In this document: one piece after another, positions 1 through 12,138 of the stretch
Numbering within the stretch: position 1 is the stretch's first letter
Layout: every line of letters starts with the position of its first letter
Assembly (NCBI GenBank): GCA_032622095.1
Contig: CP136063.1
Coordinates: 31,064,987-31,128,986, forward strand
Direction: 5' to 3'
DNA: 64,000 bases
Source of the DNA: Siphonodentalium dalli
Taxonomy: Eukaryota; Mollusca; Scaphopoda; Gadilida; Siphonodentaliidae
The notes under the pieces: model-generated
What the model was told of the DNA's origin: nothing
Database searches by the model: none
What the model saw: only the letters and a program-made list of their open reading frames with translations
Translations under genes and position numbers: made by a program

Positions 1-151
1 GTCCGGAAATGCTCCTATCGATTAATATTAATTTTATTTCGAATATGTTCTGGTCTAAAAAGGTGTGTTTGTTCAGCTAACGAACAATAGTGGTTACCGT
101 TAACAGAGACCAGAAATTATATTGTGCAATTTTGTCACAAATAAACGTTAA
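1..151 (-). repeat. MITE-A copy, left part, cut by window edge and by a TTAA element
   Basis: This is the GGTGG-end half of a MITE-A copy in reverse orientation, starting inside the terminal repeat because the window begins there. It matches the other copies through the CTGGTCT and TGTGCAATTTTGTCACAAAT stretches and then stops exactly at an internal TTAA (148-151). The copy resumes at 1672 with TTAATTATACTCATTATCGC, so the 1.5 kb between is an insertion. Confidence 0.8.
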
Positions 152-1675
152 CGGGATGGAAAAGTCTGTTTCATGAAAAATGGCTGACAAAATTGCCATT
201 TTTCACATGAAAGCAGACATAAATAGACATAACAACATAGCGATAAAATATAGAGTATATATCGTCAAAGGGGGTGCCACCAATGAAAAGTGACTTTGAA
301 ACAGAGTATATCTGCAAAATTATGACATTGTTTTGGCATTCAAATGTAAAAAACTATAACTTCAACAGCATCATTAGGCAGCCCATTATGATAAATGACA
401 TACCATTAAGAGCTAAGGAGCAATGCTTTAGATTTATGTGCACGGTATCGTTTGAAAAACGTCCGCTAAAACGTGTCAGTTTTCCTTGGAGAGCCAGTCG
501 CCATATTTCTATTGTAAACACATGTTCATGATGTTGTTGTCATTTTTGAATTCGTGGCAGGTACATGGAAATCAACCACGAAAGCAAATCGATCCTTCAA
601 TCGGACAATTTTATTATGTGAAATCGATGCTTACAGTTTGTTTAAGTTGTTGGAATTAATTTCATTGCTTGATTACCGACGATTTATGAAGTTATGTGCT
701 GTTTACAGATGAAAATGTTGATACTCTATTTTTAGATTTACTACTATAGCCGAAAGCGAGATTACAAAATGTCGTATTATGTCGCAAATCACATAAATAG
801 AAAAAAATACATGTTTCACAATATTGTATTATTCTAAAATCAAATAGCCTAAATAAAAACAATTTTATAAATAGGAAAGTACCGTATTCCGACGAAATAT
901 GTCATATTTTACGACGGACTCATTGCGGGAGTTCACTTCCGGTCAATTCTATTTTGGTGCAATTGGAGAAAAACATTGTGCAGAAAAATATGTTTAATAA
1001 CATTTAAATGTAAATGAATCGAGAAATTGTCGGTTATCAGGTACAATCATGTAGCTTATAACCCATATATATTGATGGGCATAATCAAAAGCTTGATCGG
1101 CCATGCGCGATTGTCTATACTGATCGATTTCCATTCGTAATCGTATTCTAGTATTGACGGATGGGGTTGTTTGTAATCATGGCCGCCCCGCCCCCATGGC
1201 ATGTGTATCGGCTATCGCAAAATAATATTTTGATATTATGGTCTCTCATACCAAGAAAAATAGTTCCCAAGAATGTAAACAAGACAAATGGAGGACATTT
1301 TGTCATTATTCAGGATGACAGTACTATTTTCACAGGCAGGATATTTGGGAAAGTTCTTGTTTTTCCTCAAAATCATGTCTCCTTGTCTCTACCAGATTCT
1401 TATAGAACCATTTTGACTGTTCAGTTTGTGCAAAAAGTTAACCATTGGAACTGGAGAAACGCCATTTGGGGACATGATTTTTTGTCACTCTACCGCGAGT
1501 AAATTCTAACAGCTAAAATTTCTCTACTGATGACAATATCTTTGTTTATTATTGATTATTATGTGTGAAAAATATGAAGTTTATCCATTCTATGGCCGGT
1601 GAGTAATATGTGATCATCTGGAGGTAGGGTGCAATCCGCGGTGGCCATCTTGACCAAACTTTGCCATCCCCTTAA
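148..1675. mobile_element. TTAA-flanked non-autonomous DNA transposon (1.53 kb)
   Basis: The segment sits inside a MITE-A copy and is bounded by TTAA on both sides (148-151 and 1672-1675). The ends after TTAA are inverted repeats: CGGGATGGAAAAGT on the left and GGGGATGGCAAAGT read inward from the right. TTAA duplication is the hallmark of the piggyBac superfamily, but no transposase is recognisable. The two open frames inside (274-531 and 1161-1502, plus strand) match nothing I know and are probably chance frames. The family assignment is inference; the boundaries are seen directly because the host repeat resumes on the far side. Confidence 0.72.
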
Positions 1676-1766
1676 TTATACTCATTATCGCATATATCTG
1701 TAATTTGATTCGAAGACTCCTGTCCGGAATTGCTTCTATCGATTAATATTAATTTTATTTTATTTC
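1672..1766 (-). repeat. MITE-A fragments, rearranged
   Basis: From 1672 about 30 bp continue the interrupted MITE-A copy, up to ATATCTGT. The sequence then jumps at about 1703 to the outer part of the GGTGG end (TTTGATTCGAAGACTCC) and runs to about 1766. It is a scrambled junction between two copies. Confidence 0.6.
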
Positions 1767-1774
1767 GTTTGTTC

Positions 1775-1890
1775 GGATTGTATTTGTATTTTTGATAAAA
1801 CAAATTATTTCAATAATCTATATATTGTAATATTGCAGAATTTTCATGTATTTGGCGGACATTTACAGCCATATCTAAAATCAAGCATCG
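1775..1890 (+). repeat. Partial duplicate of the zinc-finger upstream region
   Basis: The stretch from GGATTGTATTTGTATTTTTG through GTATTTGGCGGACATTT closely matches 36.10-36.22 kb in the right palindrome arm and its inverted copy near 30.8 kb. No coding function is evident. Confidence 0.6.
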
Positions 1891-1896
1891 AAACGT

Positions 1897-2424
1897 TGAA
1901 AGATGGATTATCTCTTTAAATAACAAATTTTAAATAGTTGCGTGGGTATAAAATAATAGATATGAACTGAAGACCTATGTCCGGAAAAGCTTCTATTAAT
2001 TAATATTGATTTTATTTCGAATATTAAATCAGGCCCGTTTATGTTACTATTATTAGAACCGACCATTCGGATGAGACCGTATTGCGATATAGAGCACTGG
2101 GCTGCTCCTACGGCTACGCAACGAATGTCAAATGTCACAGATTGGTTGTTTGTATTGTTTTGTTCCACAGATATAAGCGATAATGAGTATAATTAACCTT
2201 TATTTGTGACAAAATTACACAATATAATTTCTGGTCTCTGTTAACAGTAACCACTATTGTTCGTTAGCTGCACAAACACACCTTTTTTCACCAGAAAATA
2301 TTCGAAATAAAATTAATATTAATCGATAGAAGCATTTCCGGACAGGAGTCTTCGATTCAAATCTAATATTTTATACCCCGGTAACTATATAATACATGGT
2401 TACAAAGAGATAATCCACCTTTAA
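1897..2424 (+). mobile_element. MITE-A, full length (528 bp)
   Basis: Complete copy from AGATGGATTATCTC to GATAATCCACCT. The left target site is degenerate (TGAA) and the right one is TTAA (2421-2424). The long imperfect inverted termini are visible. An 86-codon frame runs on the minus strand at 1908-2168, beginning MEQNNTNNQS and ending in the terminal repeat (CYLKR, stop). The same frame is open in several other copies. Confidence 0.85.
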
Positions 2425-2757
2425 AGATGGATTATCTCTTTAAATAACAAATTTTAAATAGTTGCGTGGGTATAAAATAATAGATATGAACTGAAGACCT
2501 ATGTCCGGAAAAGCTTCTATCAATTAATATTGATTTTATTTTGAATATTAAATCGGGCCCGTTTATGTTACCATTCTTAGAACCTACCATTCGGATGAGA
2601 CCGTATTGCGATATAGAGAACTGGGCTTTTCCTACGGCTACGCAACGAATGTTAAATGTCACAGATTGGTTGTTTGTATTGTTTTGTTTCACAGATATAA
2701 ACGATAATGAGTATAATTAACGTTTATTTGTGACAAAATTGCACAATATTATTTCCG
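2421..2757 (+). mobile_element. MITE-A, 3'-truncated
   Basis: A second copy in the same orientation starts at the TTAA that ends the previous one. It is intact to about 2757, where the sequence switches within ATTATTTC to an unrelated CTAAG-rich segment. The 86-codon frame is open at 2432-2692 (minus). Confidence 0.8.
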
Positions 2758-2890
2758 ACTAAGGCCTTAGTCAGAAATTAATAAGGCCCACCTTAGTCAT
2801 TTCTGACTAAGCTAAGTTAGTTAGTTTTGAGACGGGGGGTTCCGTCTAAGGTAACTTAGTTACTTTTGACTAAGTTTTCATTTTCAGTGT
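2757..2890. repeat. CTAAG/CTTAG-rich palindromic segment
   Basis: The short motif CTAAG and its complement CTTAG recur many times here (for example GACTAAGGCCTTAGTC), forming several small inverted repeats around a G-run. It may be the end of an unidentified element. No gene is visible between here and 3047. Confidence 0.4.
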
Positions 2891-3047
2891 GTATAAGTCT
2901 CGTACTCCTTAAATTTCTTGGACGATTCTCTTATCTGTAATCGATTGATTGATTGGGGGTTAACGTCGTTTTAGCAACGAAGCCATATCATATTATGTGT
3001 AATCAAGTTACAAGATGATTAAATGATTCCCGATGGTAAGGTTTATC

Positions 3048-3848
<801 letters not shown>

Positions 3849-4133
3849 CGTGTGGAATTGTGATAGTCAGCTGTATATCTGGTAAATATACCAGGAATCT
3901 GATCTAATTATATCCGAAATCCACAGCGAAACTGTAAAGTATTTAGTGATTGATACGGAAGGATCACGTAGCAAACGATCGATTTTCAAGTCGAAAAAAG
4001 AACGATGAATTATTTTGAATTAACATGCGTCTCAGTATGTGGTTTTGTTTAGTGGAACCGTTCACAAAACTAAAGATGGCTACATAGCCTACATACATGT
4101 ATGCGTCAGTGTACTAGACATACATGTACTCAT
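3849..4133 (-). promoter_or_regulatory. Conserved 5' flank of zinc-finger gene A
   Basis: This block is shared with loci B, C, E, F and G. It includes GAAGGATCACGTA, a stretch with TATGTGGTT followed by TGTTTA, and a segment like CGAAACGATAGA (here diverged). Conservation through repeated duplication may mark a promoter and 5' UTR, or only shared ancestry. No TATA box can be assigned with certainty. Confidence 0.4.
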
Positions 4134-4639
4134 TTAAAGATGGATTATCTCTTTAAATAACAAATTTTTAAATAGTTGCGTGGGTATAAAATAATAGATA
4201 TTAACTGAAGACCTATGTCCGGAAAAGCTTCTATCAATTAATATTGATTTTATTTCGAATAATAAATCGGGCCCGTTTATGTTACTATTTTTAGAACCGA
4301 CCATTCGGATGAGACCGTATTGCGATATAGAGCACTGCTGTTCCTACGGCTACGCAACGAATGTCAAATGTCACAAAATGGTTGTTTGTATTGTTTTGTT
4401 TTTATAATTAACGTTTATTTGTGACAAAATTGCACAATATATTTTCTGGTCTCTGTTAACATTAACCACTATTGTTCGTTAGCTGAACAAACACACCTGT
4501 TTAGACAAGAAAATATTCGAAATGAAATTAATATTAATCGATAGAAGCATTTCCGGACAGGAGTCTTCGATTCAAATCTTATATTTTATACCCCGGTAAC
4601 TATATAATACATGTTTACAAAGGGATAATCCACATGTAA
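4134..4639 (+). mobile_element. MITE-A, nearly full length
   Basis: Starts at TTAA 4134-4137. The right end is mutated (CCACATGTAA in place of CCACCTTTAA). A deletion of roughly 20 bp removes the ATATAAGCGATAATGAG part of the middle, so the copy is 506 bp and the internal frame is destroyed. Confidence 0.8.
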
Positions 4640-5116
4640 AGGCCTTGTAAAATGAATATATAAAGGATATATCAAGGGCGGATCCAAGGTAGTGTGAATA
4701 CATACAGTACTCTCTAATTATATTGACAGTATGCCGAAGCAACAGCTTGTGAGAGGTCGCGCTAGGTTACACGATGTATAGCGTAGATCATATAGACATA
4801 TGCATCTATAAATACGCTATCGCCGCATATCATTATCATCAGTGGCATGTAATCTCAAAGTATACATGACAACGGTTTGAGTCATGCGCAGTCAAGTCGT
4901 AAACAGTTGTAAAAAAAAGTGGTATCAACCGAAACGGACAAATCATTTTTCAATGTTCCGGAAAACGACGAAAGTTCGCCCTGTCTTATGAACAGGGCCA
5001 GTCAATGCACCTGTTGATTCAACTACGTATCAACGTCATATTTAATGTTGACGCATTGGCGAGTGTTTCCCAAAGGACATGTTCAATAATAAGTTACATA
5101 GACCATTTTCCATCAA
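4640..5116. other. Intergenic, no gene recognised
   Basis: AT-rich sequence without a convincing frame or a repeat that recurs in the window. Confidence 0.5.
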
Positions 5117-5300
5117 TTAAAGGTGGACTATCTCTTTGTAAACATGTATTATATAGTTACTGTGGTATAAAATATTATATTTGATTCGAAGACTCCTGTC
5201 CGGAAATGCTTTAATCGATTAAAATTAATTTTAATTCGAATATTTTCTGGTCTAAAAAGGCGTGTTTGTTCAGCTAACGAACAATAGTGGTTACTGTTAA
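5117..5300 (-). mobile_element. MITE-A, first third only
   Basis: The GGTGG end begins at TTAA 5117-5120. The copy stops at the internal site GTTACTGTTAA (5297-5300), where the next copy starts. The remainder, expected to begin CAGAGACCAG, is not found after that copy, so it was later lost. Confidence 0.75.
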
Positions 5301-5825
5301 AGGTGGATTATCTCTTTGTAAACATGTATTATATAGTTACCGGGGTATCAAATATTAGATTTGAATCGAAGACTCCTGTCCGGAAATGCGTCTATCGATT
5401 AATATTAATTTTATTTTGAATATTTTCTGGTCTAAAAAGGTGTGTTTGTTCAGCTAACGAACAATAGTGGTTACTGTTAACAGAGACCAGAAATTATAAT
5501 GTGCAATTTTGTCACAAATAAACGTTAATTATACTCACTATCGCTTATATCTGTGAAACAAAACAATACAAACAACCAATCTGTGATATTTGACATTCGT
5601 TGCGTAGCCGTAGGAACAGCCCAGAGCTCTATATCGCAATACGGTCTCATCCGAATGGTCGGTTCTAAAAATAGTAACATAAACGGGCCCGATTTAATAT
5701 TCGAAATAAAATCAATATTAATTGATAGAAGCCTTTCCCGGACATAGGTCTTCAGTTGATATTTATTATTTTACACCCACGCAACTATTTAAAATTTGTT
5801 ATTTAAAGAGATAATCCATCTTTAA
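5297..5825 (-). mobile_element. MITE-A, full length
   Basis: Runs from TTAAAGGTGG to CCATCTTTAA (TTAA 5822-5825). It is inserted at the internal TTAA of the preceding copy. The MITE frame is open on the plus strand from 5553 but shortened to 64 codons, ending at 5747 after a small change near the CCCGGACATAGG stretch. Confidence 0.85.
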
Positions 5826-8109
5826 CCACAGGGGTTTGACCTCAATATCACCTTATGTTCTCTTTATATCACCGCAACGCCAGGTTTCATTTTCGAACCG
5901 TCCGCTGATTTCTTTGACACGCCACCAGGTACATCCGTCGTAATTAGTTGGCGGTGTCGGGCAAAATTGTACACAGATAATAAAAGGGCCGAGGAATCTC
6001 TGCCGTTTGCATCATGCTGTCCGAATATTTCCAGGGCATGTTAATGTTATTAACGATGTAGCTATTGCAATATGTGATTTCCGCTATAAATTGTTTACTT
6101 CTGTGTTATCACATATATTTCATTACGAAAAAAAATAGGACTTAAACACACTTATTTGTGCGCATATAATTCAATATACAACTTTTTCAGTCTGTGAAAA
6201 CTGACAAATAAAAACCAGTAATCGACTGTTGTTGTATATGTCTGTTGCAATCATACACCTTCTTCCTATGTTCATTGACATGCATATCCAAAGTAAAGCT
6301 ATTTTTTCAAAAGTTTATAAACATTGTTGGAAAGTCATAAATTGAGTATTTGAGCAAATATTGGCAAATGTATTTCACAAAATTTCAATAAGTTCTCATT
6401 ATCGCCTTTGTTGTAGATTTTGTTTTTATTTTATTAGGTTGCTTTCAATTGGCTAATGTACTTATTCCAAACTGAGAAACCTTTGTTGCAAATAGTGCGT
6501 GGAAAAGCCACAAAAGCACTGGAGTTTTGACATAATAATGAAGTGCTGGTGTTGCCAATGATAACATTGCTTTAAGCTTTTGCGTCACTGCGTGTGAATT
6601 TCAGAAAAATCGGGTAGGGGAAATCATACTGACAAAATCTCAGCAATCATGGAACTTATTACATAAACAATTTATTAACACTTTCGTTAAATCTTGTAAA
6701 ATAGTTCATGGGAGATCTGATGCATGCATCTTCTTTTCTTGTGTGTTATTGGCGGATGGTACTCAATTATCTTCGTGATTTAAGAATTAATAATACGAAT
6801 CGTTCGGAACTAAATTACTTTGTAACACAACACTGTTATATCGGGATGAGAAAACGAGCAACAGTGTCACTAACATATCAAAGATTTAGGTCGAAATATT
6901 CGGACCACTGCTGCAAACAACTTCGTCCAAGAGTTGATAAAGTTTTACTGGACACCGTACCCCAGGTTACAATACACCAAATGATTTACATAGGCCTCAG
7001 TGTTAACACATCCCGCTGGCATATATTCGTTGCAAAGCTTTGACCCTGCACGAGTATTTGAAATTAAAGAACGCCCTTTTAGACACACATAAATGTGCAA
7101 AAAAGTACTTGTTAACATGGTAGATCACACTGGAGCTGGACAAACGTCACACTACCCTTAAAATTGAGATAAAAATGACATCGGAAAAAATACAAACACC
7201 TCCTATAAATTATTCGCCACTTGCACAGCCATAGCCATTTACCATGTGGTTATTTTTGATGTTTCTCGACGGGAAACACATTTGTACATTTTTTCGTGTA
7301 CTTTTCATCCACGTATCATTGACCATTCAGCTGCCAGAATTTTTTTTATGCTGATCCTAGCTTGGTAGTGCCAGGGGAAATCACTCTACTAATTTGTATT
7401 TGGTGTATTGTAACCTATAGTGATCACTGGAAGGTAAATAAAGTCGCCCAAATGATGTTATATTGCGTCCATTTATATACCCACGTCAAAATAAATAAAT
7501 TTGATTCAAAATATGTCTGTGTTCTTACTTTATTAACCCTTTTCTGTCACCACCCATAGCTGAATTTGCAAAAAAATTACTTTGACTTGAATGTCAATTT
7601 GTTTTCATTTTAGCTGAATATTGGCAAAGTAAACAATGACGATGTACATACAGGTTGTCGATCTGATAGCTTGTAGATACCACTTCCAGAAAATATGCCA
7701 TACGATTTGCTAGGCGAATTGGGCGCACTTAGGTTTCACATTGGGCGCACCTACACAATTTTCGAAAAAAATCGACAGAAAATCAAAATTGTCCCGTCAC
7801 AAGAATATATTTATTGGCTGAAATTTGTGCGCGTTGGATAGTTGAACCATTTCTGCAAACTTCCATGGTAGGCTTTTTTTGTCAACCTGTCATCTAACAG
7901 GGGCAATTCCACTTAGTTTGACCCGAATCGGGTCCGATTTTGCATCATATTTTAGGGTATGGTCCATCTGACGTCACGCTTTACTCTCATGTCGTGCCCA
8001 AACCCGACAAATCTGGCTTGTCGATCATCTAGGATGTCGGACGCCAACTAATATGGTCTCATATTCATTAAAGGGACACCATTGGGCCCAAAATAGGTCG
8101 AAAATGGTT
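5826..8109. other. Intergenic, no gene recognised
   Basis: About 2.3 kb of AT-rich sequence. A frame of 111 codons at 6708-7043 (plus) has no recognisable motif and no paralogue in the window; I do not call it a gene. No repeat boundaries are evident. Confidence 0.45.
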
Positions 8110-8282
8110 ATAACAAATATTAGATTTGAATCGAAGACTCCTGTCCGGAAATGCTTCTATCGATTACTATTAATTTTATTTCGAATATTTTCTGGTCTAA
8201 AAAGGTGTATTTGTTTAGCTAACGAACAATAGACCAGAAATGTTCTTCATATTTATTATTTTATACCCACGCAACTATTTAA
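8110..8282 (-). mobile_element. Short internally deleted MITE-A derivative, interrupted
   Basis: The GGTGG-end half passes directly from GAACAATAGACCAGAAAT to TTCATATTTATTATTTTATACCC, omitting roughly 270 bp of the middle. The same join occurs in the 254 bp copy at 14246-14499. The element is cut at a TTAA inside CTATTTAAA (8279-8282) by the next copy. Confidence 0.65.
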
Positions 8283-8780
8283 AGGTGGATTATCTCTTTG
8301 TAACCATCTATTATATAGTTACCGGGGTATAAAATATTAGATTTGAATCGAAGACTCCTGTCCGGAAATGCTTTTATCGATTAATATTAATTTTATTTCG
8401 AATATTTTCTGGTGAAAAAAGGCGTGTTTGTCCAGCTAACGAACAATAGTGGTTACTGTTAACAGAGACCAGAAATTATATTGTGCAATTTTGTCACAAA
8501 TAAACGTTAATTATACTCATTATCGCTTATATCTGTGGAACAAAACAATACAAACAACCAATCTGTGACATTTGACATTCGTTGCGTAGCCATAGGAACA
8601 GCCCAGTGCTCTATATCGCAATACGGTCTCATCCGAATGGTCCGTTCTAAAAATAGTAACATAAACGGGCCCGATTTAATATTCGAAATAAAATCAATAT
8701 TAATTAATATAAGCTCTTTCGGACATAGGTCTTCAGTTCATATCTATTATTTTATACCCACGCAACTATTTAAAATTTAA
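8279..8780 (-). mobile_element. MITE-A, lacking the last ~25 bp
   Basis: Begins at TTAAAGGTGG inside the short derivative and runs to ACTATTTAAAATTTAA, where the next, oppositely oriented copy begins. The internal frame is open at 8535-8780 (plus), truncated at the end by the junction. Confidence 0.8.
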
Positions 8781-9304
8781 AGATGGATTATCTCTTTAAA
8801 TAACAAATTTTAAATAGTTGCGTGGGTATAAAATAATAGATATGAACTGAAGACCTTTGTCCGGAAAAGCTTCTATCAATTAATATTGATTTTATTTCGA
8901 ATGTTAAATCGGGCCCATTTATGTTACTATTTTTAGAACCGACCATTCGGATGAGATCGTATTGCGATATAGAGCACTGGGCTGTTCCTACGGCTACTCA
9001 ACGAATGTCAAATGTCACAGATTGGTTGTTAGTATTGTTTTGTTCCACAGATATATGCGATAATGAGTATAATTAACGTTTATTTGTGACAAAATTGCAC
9101 AATATAATTTCTGGTCTCTGTTAACAGTAACCACCATTGTTCGTTAGCTGAACAAACACACCTTTTTAGACCAGAAAATATTCGAAATAAAATGAATATT
9201 AATCGATAGAAGCATTTCCGGACAGGAGTCTTCGATTCAAATCTAATATTTTATACCCCGGTAACTATATAATACATGTTTACAAAGAGATAATCCACCT
9301 TTAA
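8777..9304 (+). mobile_element. MITE-A, full length (528 bp)
   Basis: Bounded by TTAA at 8777-8780 and 9301-9304. The right-hand TTAA continues as ATTGATAGAAGCC, an internal site of another MITE-A copy, so this is a nested insertion. Confidence 0.85.
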
Positions 9305-9407
9305 TTGATAGAAGCCTATCTTGACTAGGGTCTTCAGTTCATATTTATTATTTTATACCCATGAAACTATTTAAAATTTGTTATTTAAATAAATAATCCA
9401 TCTTTAA
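9301..9407 (-). repeat. MITE-A tail fragment
   Basis: The sequence from TTAATTGATAGAAGCC to CCATCTTTAA is the last ~105 bp of a reverse copy split by the preceding element. Immediately after TTAA 9404-9407 another diverged tail (TTCATAGAAGCC) begins. Confidence 0.7.
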
Positions 9408-10275
9408 TTCATAGAAGCCTTTCCTGACAAAGGTTTTCAGTTCATATTTATTATCATATTGATGGATATATTTCGAATTGCGAATGAATAGAAACACGCC
9501 TTGCCTTGTTCAGCAGAATATCAATTTAAACGAGTTATCAAATTTCGACAATGTTATCTCACCTCAAAGTCGGAAAACTCGTTTAAATGGAAATTCTGCT
9601 GATTTAACAAGGTAGTGAGTGTTTCTATCACATTCGAAAGTCAAAATGTACGCGATAATACAGTTTACCGAACCATAATCGGCGTGATGTGTAAGAAATT
9701 CAACATCACCACGGGTTGGGGCGTCACCTATAATTTTAGGTAACATATAATTTTAAAATATTTTGCTACAAGTTCCCGGTGTATAAATCATGTTGGGAAA
9801 GAGAGAGTCCCTATTTTAAAAAAGTCACTTCAGATAGTATATTTCTATCGTGGGACATACACGATAAGCATAATACACGACAATTCTTTCCTGGGAGATA
9901 TATTTGTCACCAAGCCAATGACCACCAAGAAATCGGTTGTTTTTAAACTATTTCTAAGAATGTTATGATTTTAGGAGAATAATATGTTACATGTACCCCA
10001 AATGATAGACATTTTCTGATTTAAAATGCAAAAACATCACTGGAAACGTTTCATAGAATCCTATTTTTCTTATTGTTGATGATGCCAGTGAACATGTTGC
10101 AAAGAACAAGTATGTATCTTTTTGGAGTACTTTTCGGACCACATGTACCCCCGAGTCCAAACGCCTAAACGATTTCCTGTTTCACATCGATATCCATAGC
10201 ACTGTCACAAGCAACGACTGGTGAACAAACCTGGTGTCCATGACAACTGTTTATACCTGGATTATTACAACGCGT
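9404..10275. repeat. Segmental duplicate, copy 1 (pair of 14496-15345)
   Basis: This ~0.85 kb block matches 14496-15345 closely, with small indels. Both begin TTAATTCATAGAAGCC and both contain AATAGAAACRCGCCTTGCC and CCCCCGAGTCCAAACGCC. Here it is the 3' flank of zinc-finger gene B; in the second copy the zinc-finger gene is missing. Small frames inside (9564-9746 minus and its counterpart) are not convincing genes. Confidence 0.7.
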
Positions 10276-10423
10276 GTTGCTAACTTTAGTTATAATTGTA
10301 TCAGATTCCACTTTGTATTTCACCATGCAACGATTGTCATATATATCATTACGGACTTCATTTCGGTTGAAATCTACCAAGCACGAAAGGCGTCCAGACT
10401 TACACATGCATTAAATGATCGTT

Positions 10424-11506
10424 TTATAAGTCATCACAACAGTAAGGCTTATCTCCGGTGTGGATTCTCTTATGTTTCACCAAGTGGCTCGATCTATTAA
10501 ACGATTTCCCGCATATGTCACAATGGTGAGGCTTATCTCCAGTATGGATTCTCTTATGTGTCACTAAGTTACCCGATTGATTAAATGATTTCCCGCATAT
10601 ATCACAGTGGTAAGGCTTATCTCCGGTGTGGGTTCTCTTATGTGTCACCAAGCCACTCGATGTACTAAATGATTCCCCGCATATATCACAATGGTAAGGC
10701 TTATCTCCAGTGTGGATTCCCTTATGTTTCACCAAGACAATCGACTTGTTAAATGATTTCCCGCATATGTCACAATGGTAAGGCATATCTCCGGTGTGGA
10801 TTCTCCTATGTATCGCCAAGTGGCTCGATGTATTAAATGATTTCCCACATATATCACAATGGTAAGGCATATCTCCGGTGTGGATTCTCCTATGTGGCAC
10901 CAAGTGGCTTGATTGATTAAATGATTTCCCGCATATGTCACAACGGTAAGGCTTATCCCCTGTGTGGATTCTCTTATGTGTCACCAAATTGCTCGATTTA
11001 TTAAATGATGTCCCGCATATATCACAATGGTGAGGTTTATCTCCTGTGTGGATTCTTGTGTGTATCACCAAGTCACTCGATGTATTAAATGATTTCCCGC
11101 ATATATCACAACGATAAGGTTTATCTCCTGTGTGGATTATCTTATGTGTCACTAAGACACTCGAGTGGTTAAATGATTTCCTGCATATGTCACAATGGTA
11201 AGGCATATTTCCGGTGTGGATTCTCCTATGTCTCGCCAGGTTACTCGACTGATTAAACGATTTCCCGCATATATCACAACAGTAAGGCGTATCTCCTGCG
11301 TGTATTCTCTTATGTGTCACCAAGTAGCCCGATTGATTAAATGATTCCCCGCATATATCGCACCTGTAAAGCTTATCTCCGTGGTGGATTCTCTTATGTG
11401 TCGCCAAGTTGCCAGATTGGGTGAACGATTTCCCGCATACGTCACAGTGATGCAGTTTATTACCTGTGTAGGCGGTCTCATTAACATTCAGGTTAGAATC
11501 TCCCAT
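10424..11506 (-). CDS. C2H2 zinc-finger protein B, 12 fingers
   Basis: Intact intronless frame. The ATG at 11506 is chosen because the MGDSNLNVNE leader matches the MGD leader of the paralogues; the frame stays open a little further upstream without support. Twelve consecutive C2H2 fingers follow (CxxC, 12 residues, HxxxH), joined by HTGDKP or HTGDMP linkers. The array ends in a stub C-C-D-D-L then stop, where a thirteenth finger has decayed. Fingers differ mainly at helix positions -1, 2, 3 and 6, the base-contacting residues of the fold. The expected role is sequence-specific DNA binding in the nucleus. No KRAB, BTB, SCAN or other effector domain is present. Target and function are unknown. 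Confidence 0.85.
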   Translation of the reverse strand: MGDSNLNVNETAYTGNKLHHCDVCGKSFTQSGNLATHKRIHHGDKLYRCDICGESFNQSGYLVTHKRIHAGDTPYCCDICGKSFNQSSNLARHRRIHTGNMPYHCDICRKSFNHSSVLVTHKIIHTGDKPYRCDICGKSFNTSSDLVIHTRIHTGDKPHHCDICGTSFNKSSNLVTHKRIHTGDKPYRCDICGKSFNQSSHLVPHRRIHTGDMPYHCDICGKSFNTSSHLAIHRRIHTGDMPYHCDICGKSFNKSIVLVKHKGIHTGDKPYHCDICGESFSTSSGLVTHKRTHTGDKPYHCDICGKSFNQSGNLVTHKRIHTGDKPHHCDICGKSFNRSSHLVKHKRIHTGDKPYCCDDL

Positions 11507-11760
11507 CGTGTGCCGGGAATTGTGAGTCAGCTTTATATCTCTTGAAGCGACAGTCAAAATATAGCGAGAATCCGATCCAATTATAATGTAATTTCACAGT
11601 GTAACTGTAAGTTATTTAGTTCGTGAAGGATCACGTATCAATCTACCGATTTTCAAGTTGAACAAAGGACGATCGAAATACAGTATTTATGTTGAATTAC
11701 CATGCGGCGAATTATGTGGTTTTGTTTAGTAGAACGGTTTACTGAATGAATGAATTGTTT
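11507..11760 (-). promoter_or_regulatory. Conserved 5' flank of zinc-finger gene B
   Basis: Shares GAAGGATCACGTATCA, GAACAAAGGACGA and TATGTGGTT-TGTTTAG with the other loci. It is probably the promoter and 5' UTR region, inferred from position and conservation. Confidence 0.4.
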
Positions 11761-11931
11761 ATTAGCCAACCATAAACATACAATTAATATGTATTGACAA
11801 TGGTGTCCAAACAAATGGTGTTTACAAAACGATAGATGTCTAAACAGCTTACAATGCCATGTACATTAGTGTTAAAAACCGGCCGGAACAGCGTCACAAA
11901 CTCGACAGTAATTTAGTCGTATAACTTTCCC

Positions 11932-12138
11932 CCCGATATATGACACCATCTTTTATTAAGTTGCAGCCTATTTAAAAACCGACGCTGTGTGTTATTATGG
12001 ATTAACCCTTATACAGAACAAACACTAATATCACTGCCCCCTCCGATATATGTCCACTTTTGTGAACAGGAGACGACACCATCTCTTATTAAGTTGCACT
12101 CTATTTAGAAACCGACGCTGTGTGTTATTATGGATTAA
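11932..12138. repeat. Tandem ~100-130 bp repeat carrying an empty TTAA site
   Basis: Two adjacent units share ACACCATCTYTTATTAAGTTG and GACGCTGTGTGTTATTATGG. In unit 1 the sequence continues GGATTAACCCTTATACAG (TTAA 12002-12005). In unit 2 it is interrupted at the same TTAA (12135-12138) by the element below and resumes at 13707. Confidence 0.8.

Noticed and set aside
1161-1502. 113-codon frame within the 148-1675 element as a possible transposase
   Set aside because: No DDE/D spacing or other transposase motif, and no related frame elsewhere.
1897-2424. TA rather than TTAA as the MITE-A target (Tc1/mariner type)
   Set aside because: The empty sites are compatible with TA duplication, but well-preserved junctions and identified empty sites contain TTAA, which favours a four-base target. 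It is not fully excluded.
6708-7043. 111-codon frame as a gene
   Set aside because: No motif, no paralogue and no supporting signals; such lengths occur by chance in this sequence.
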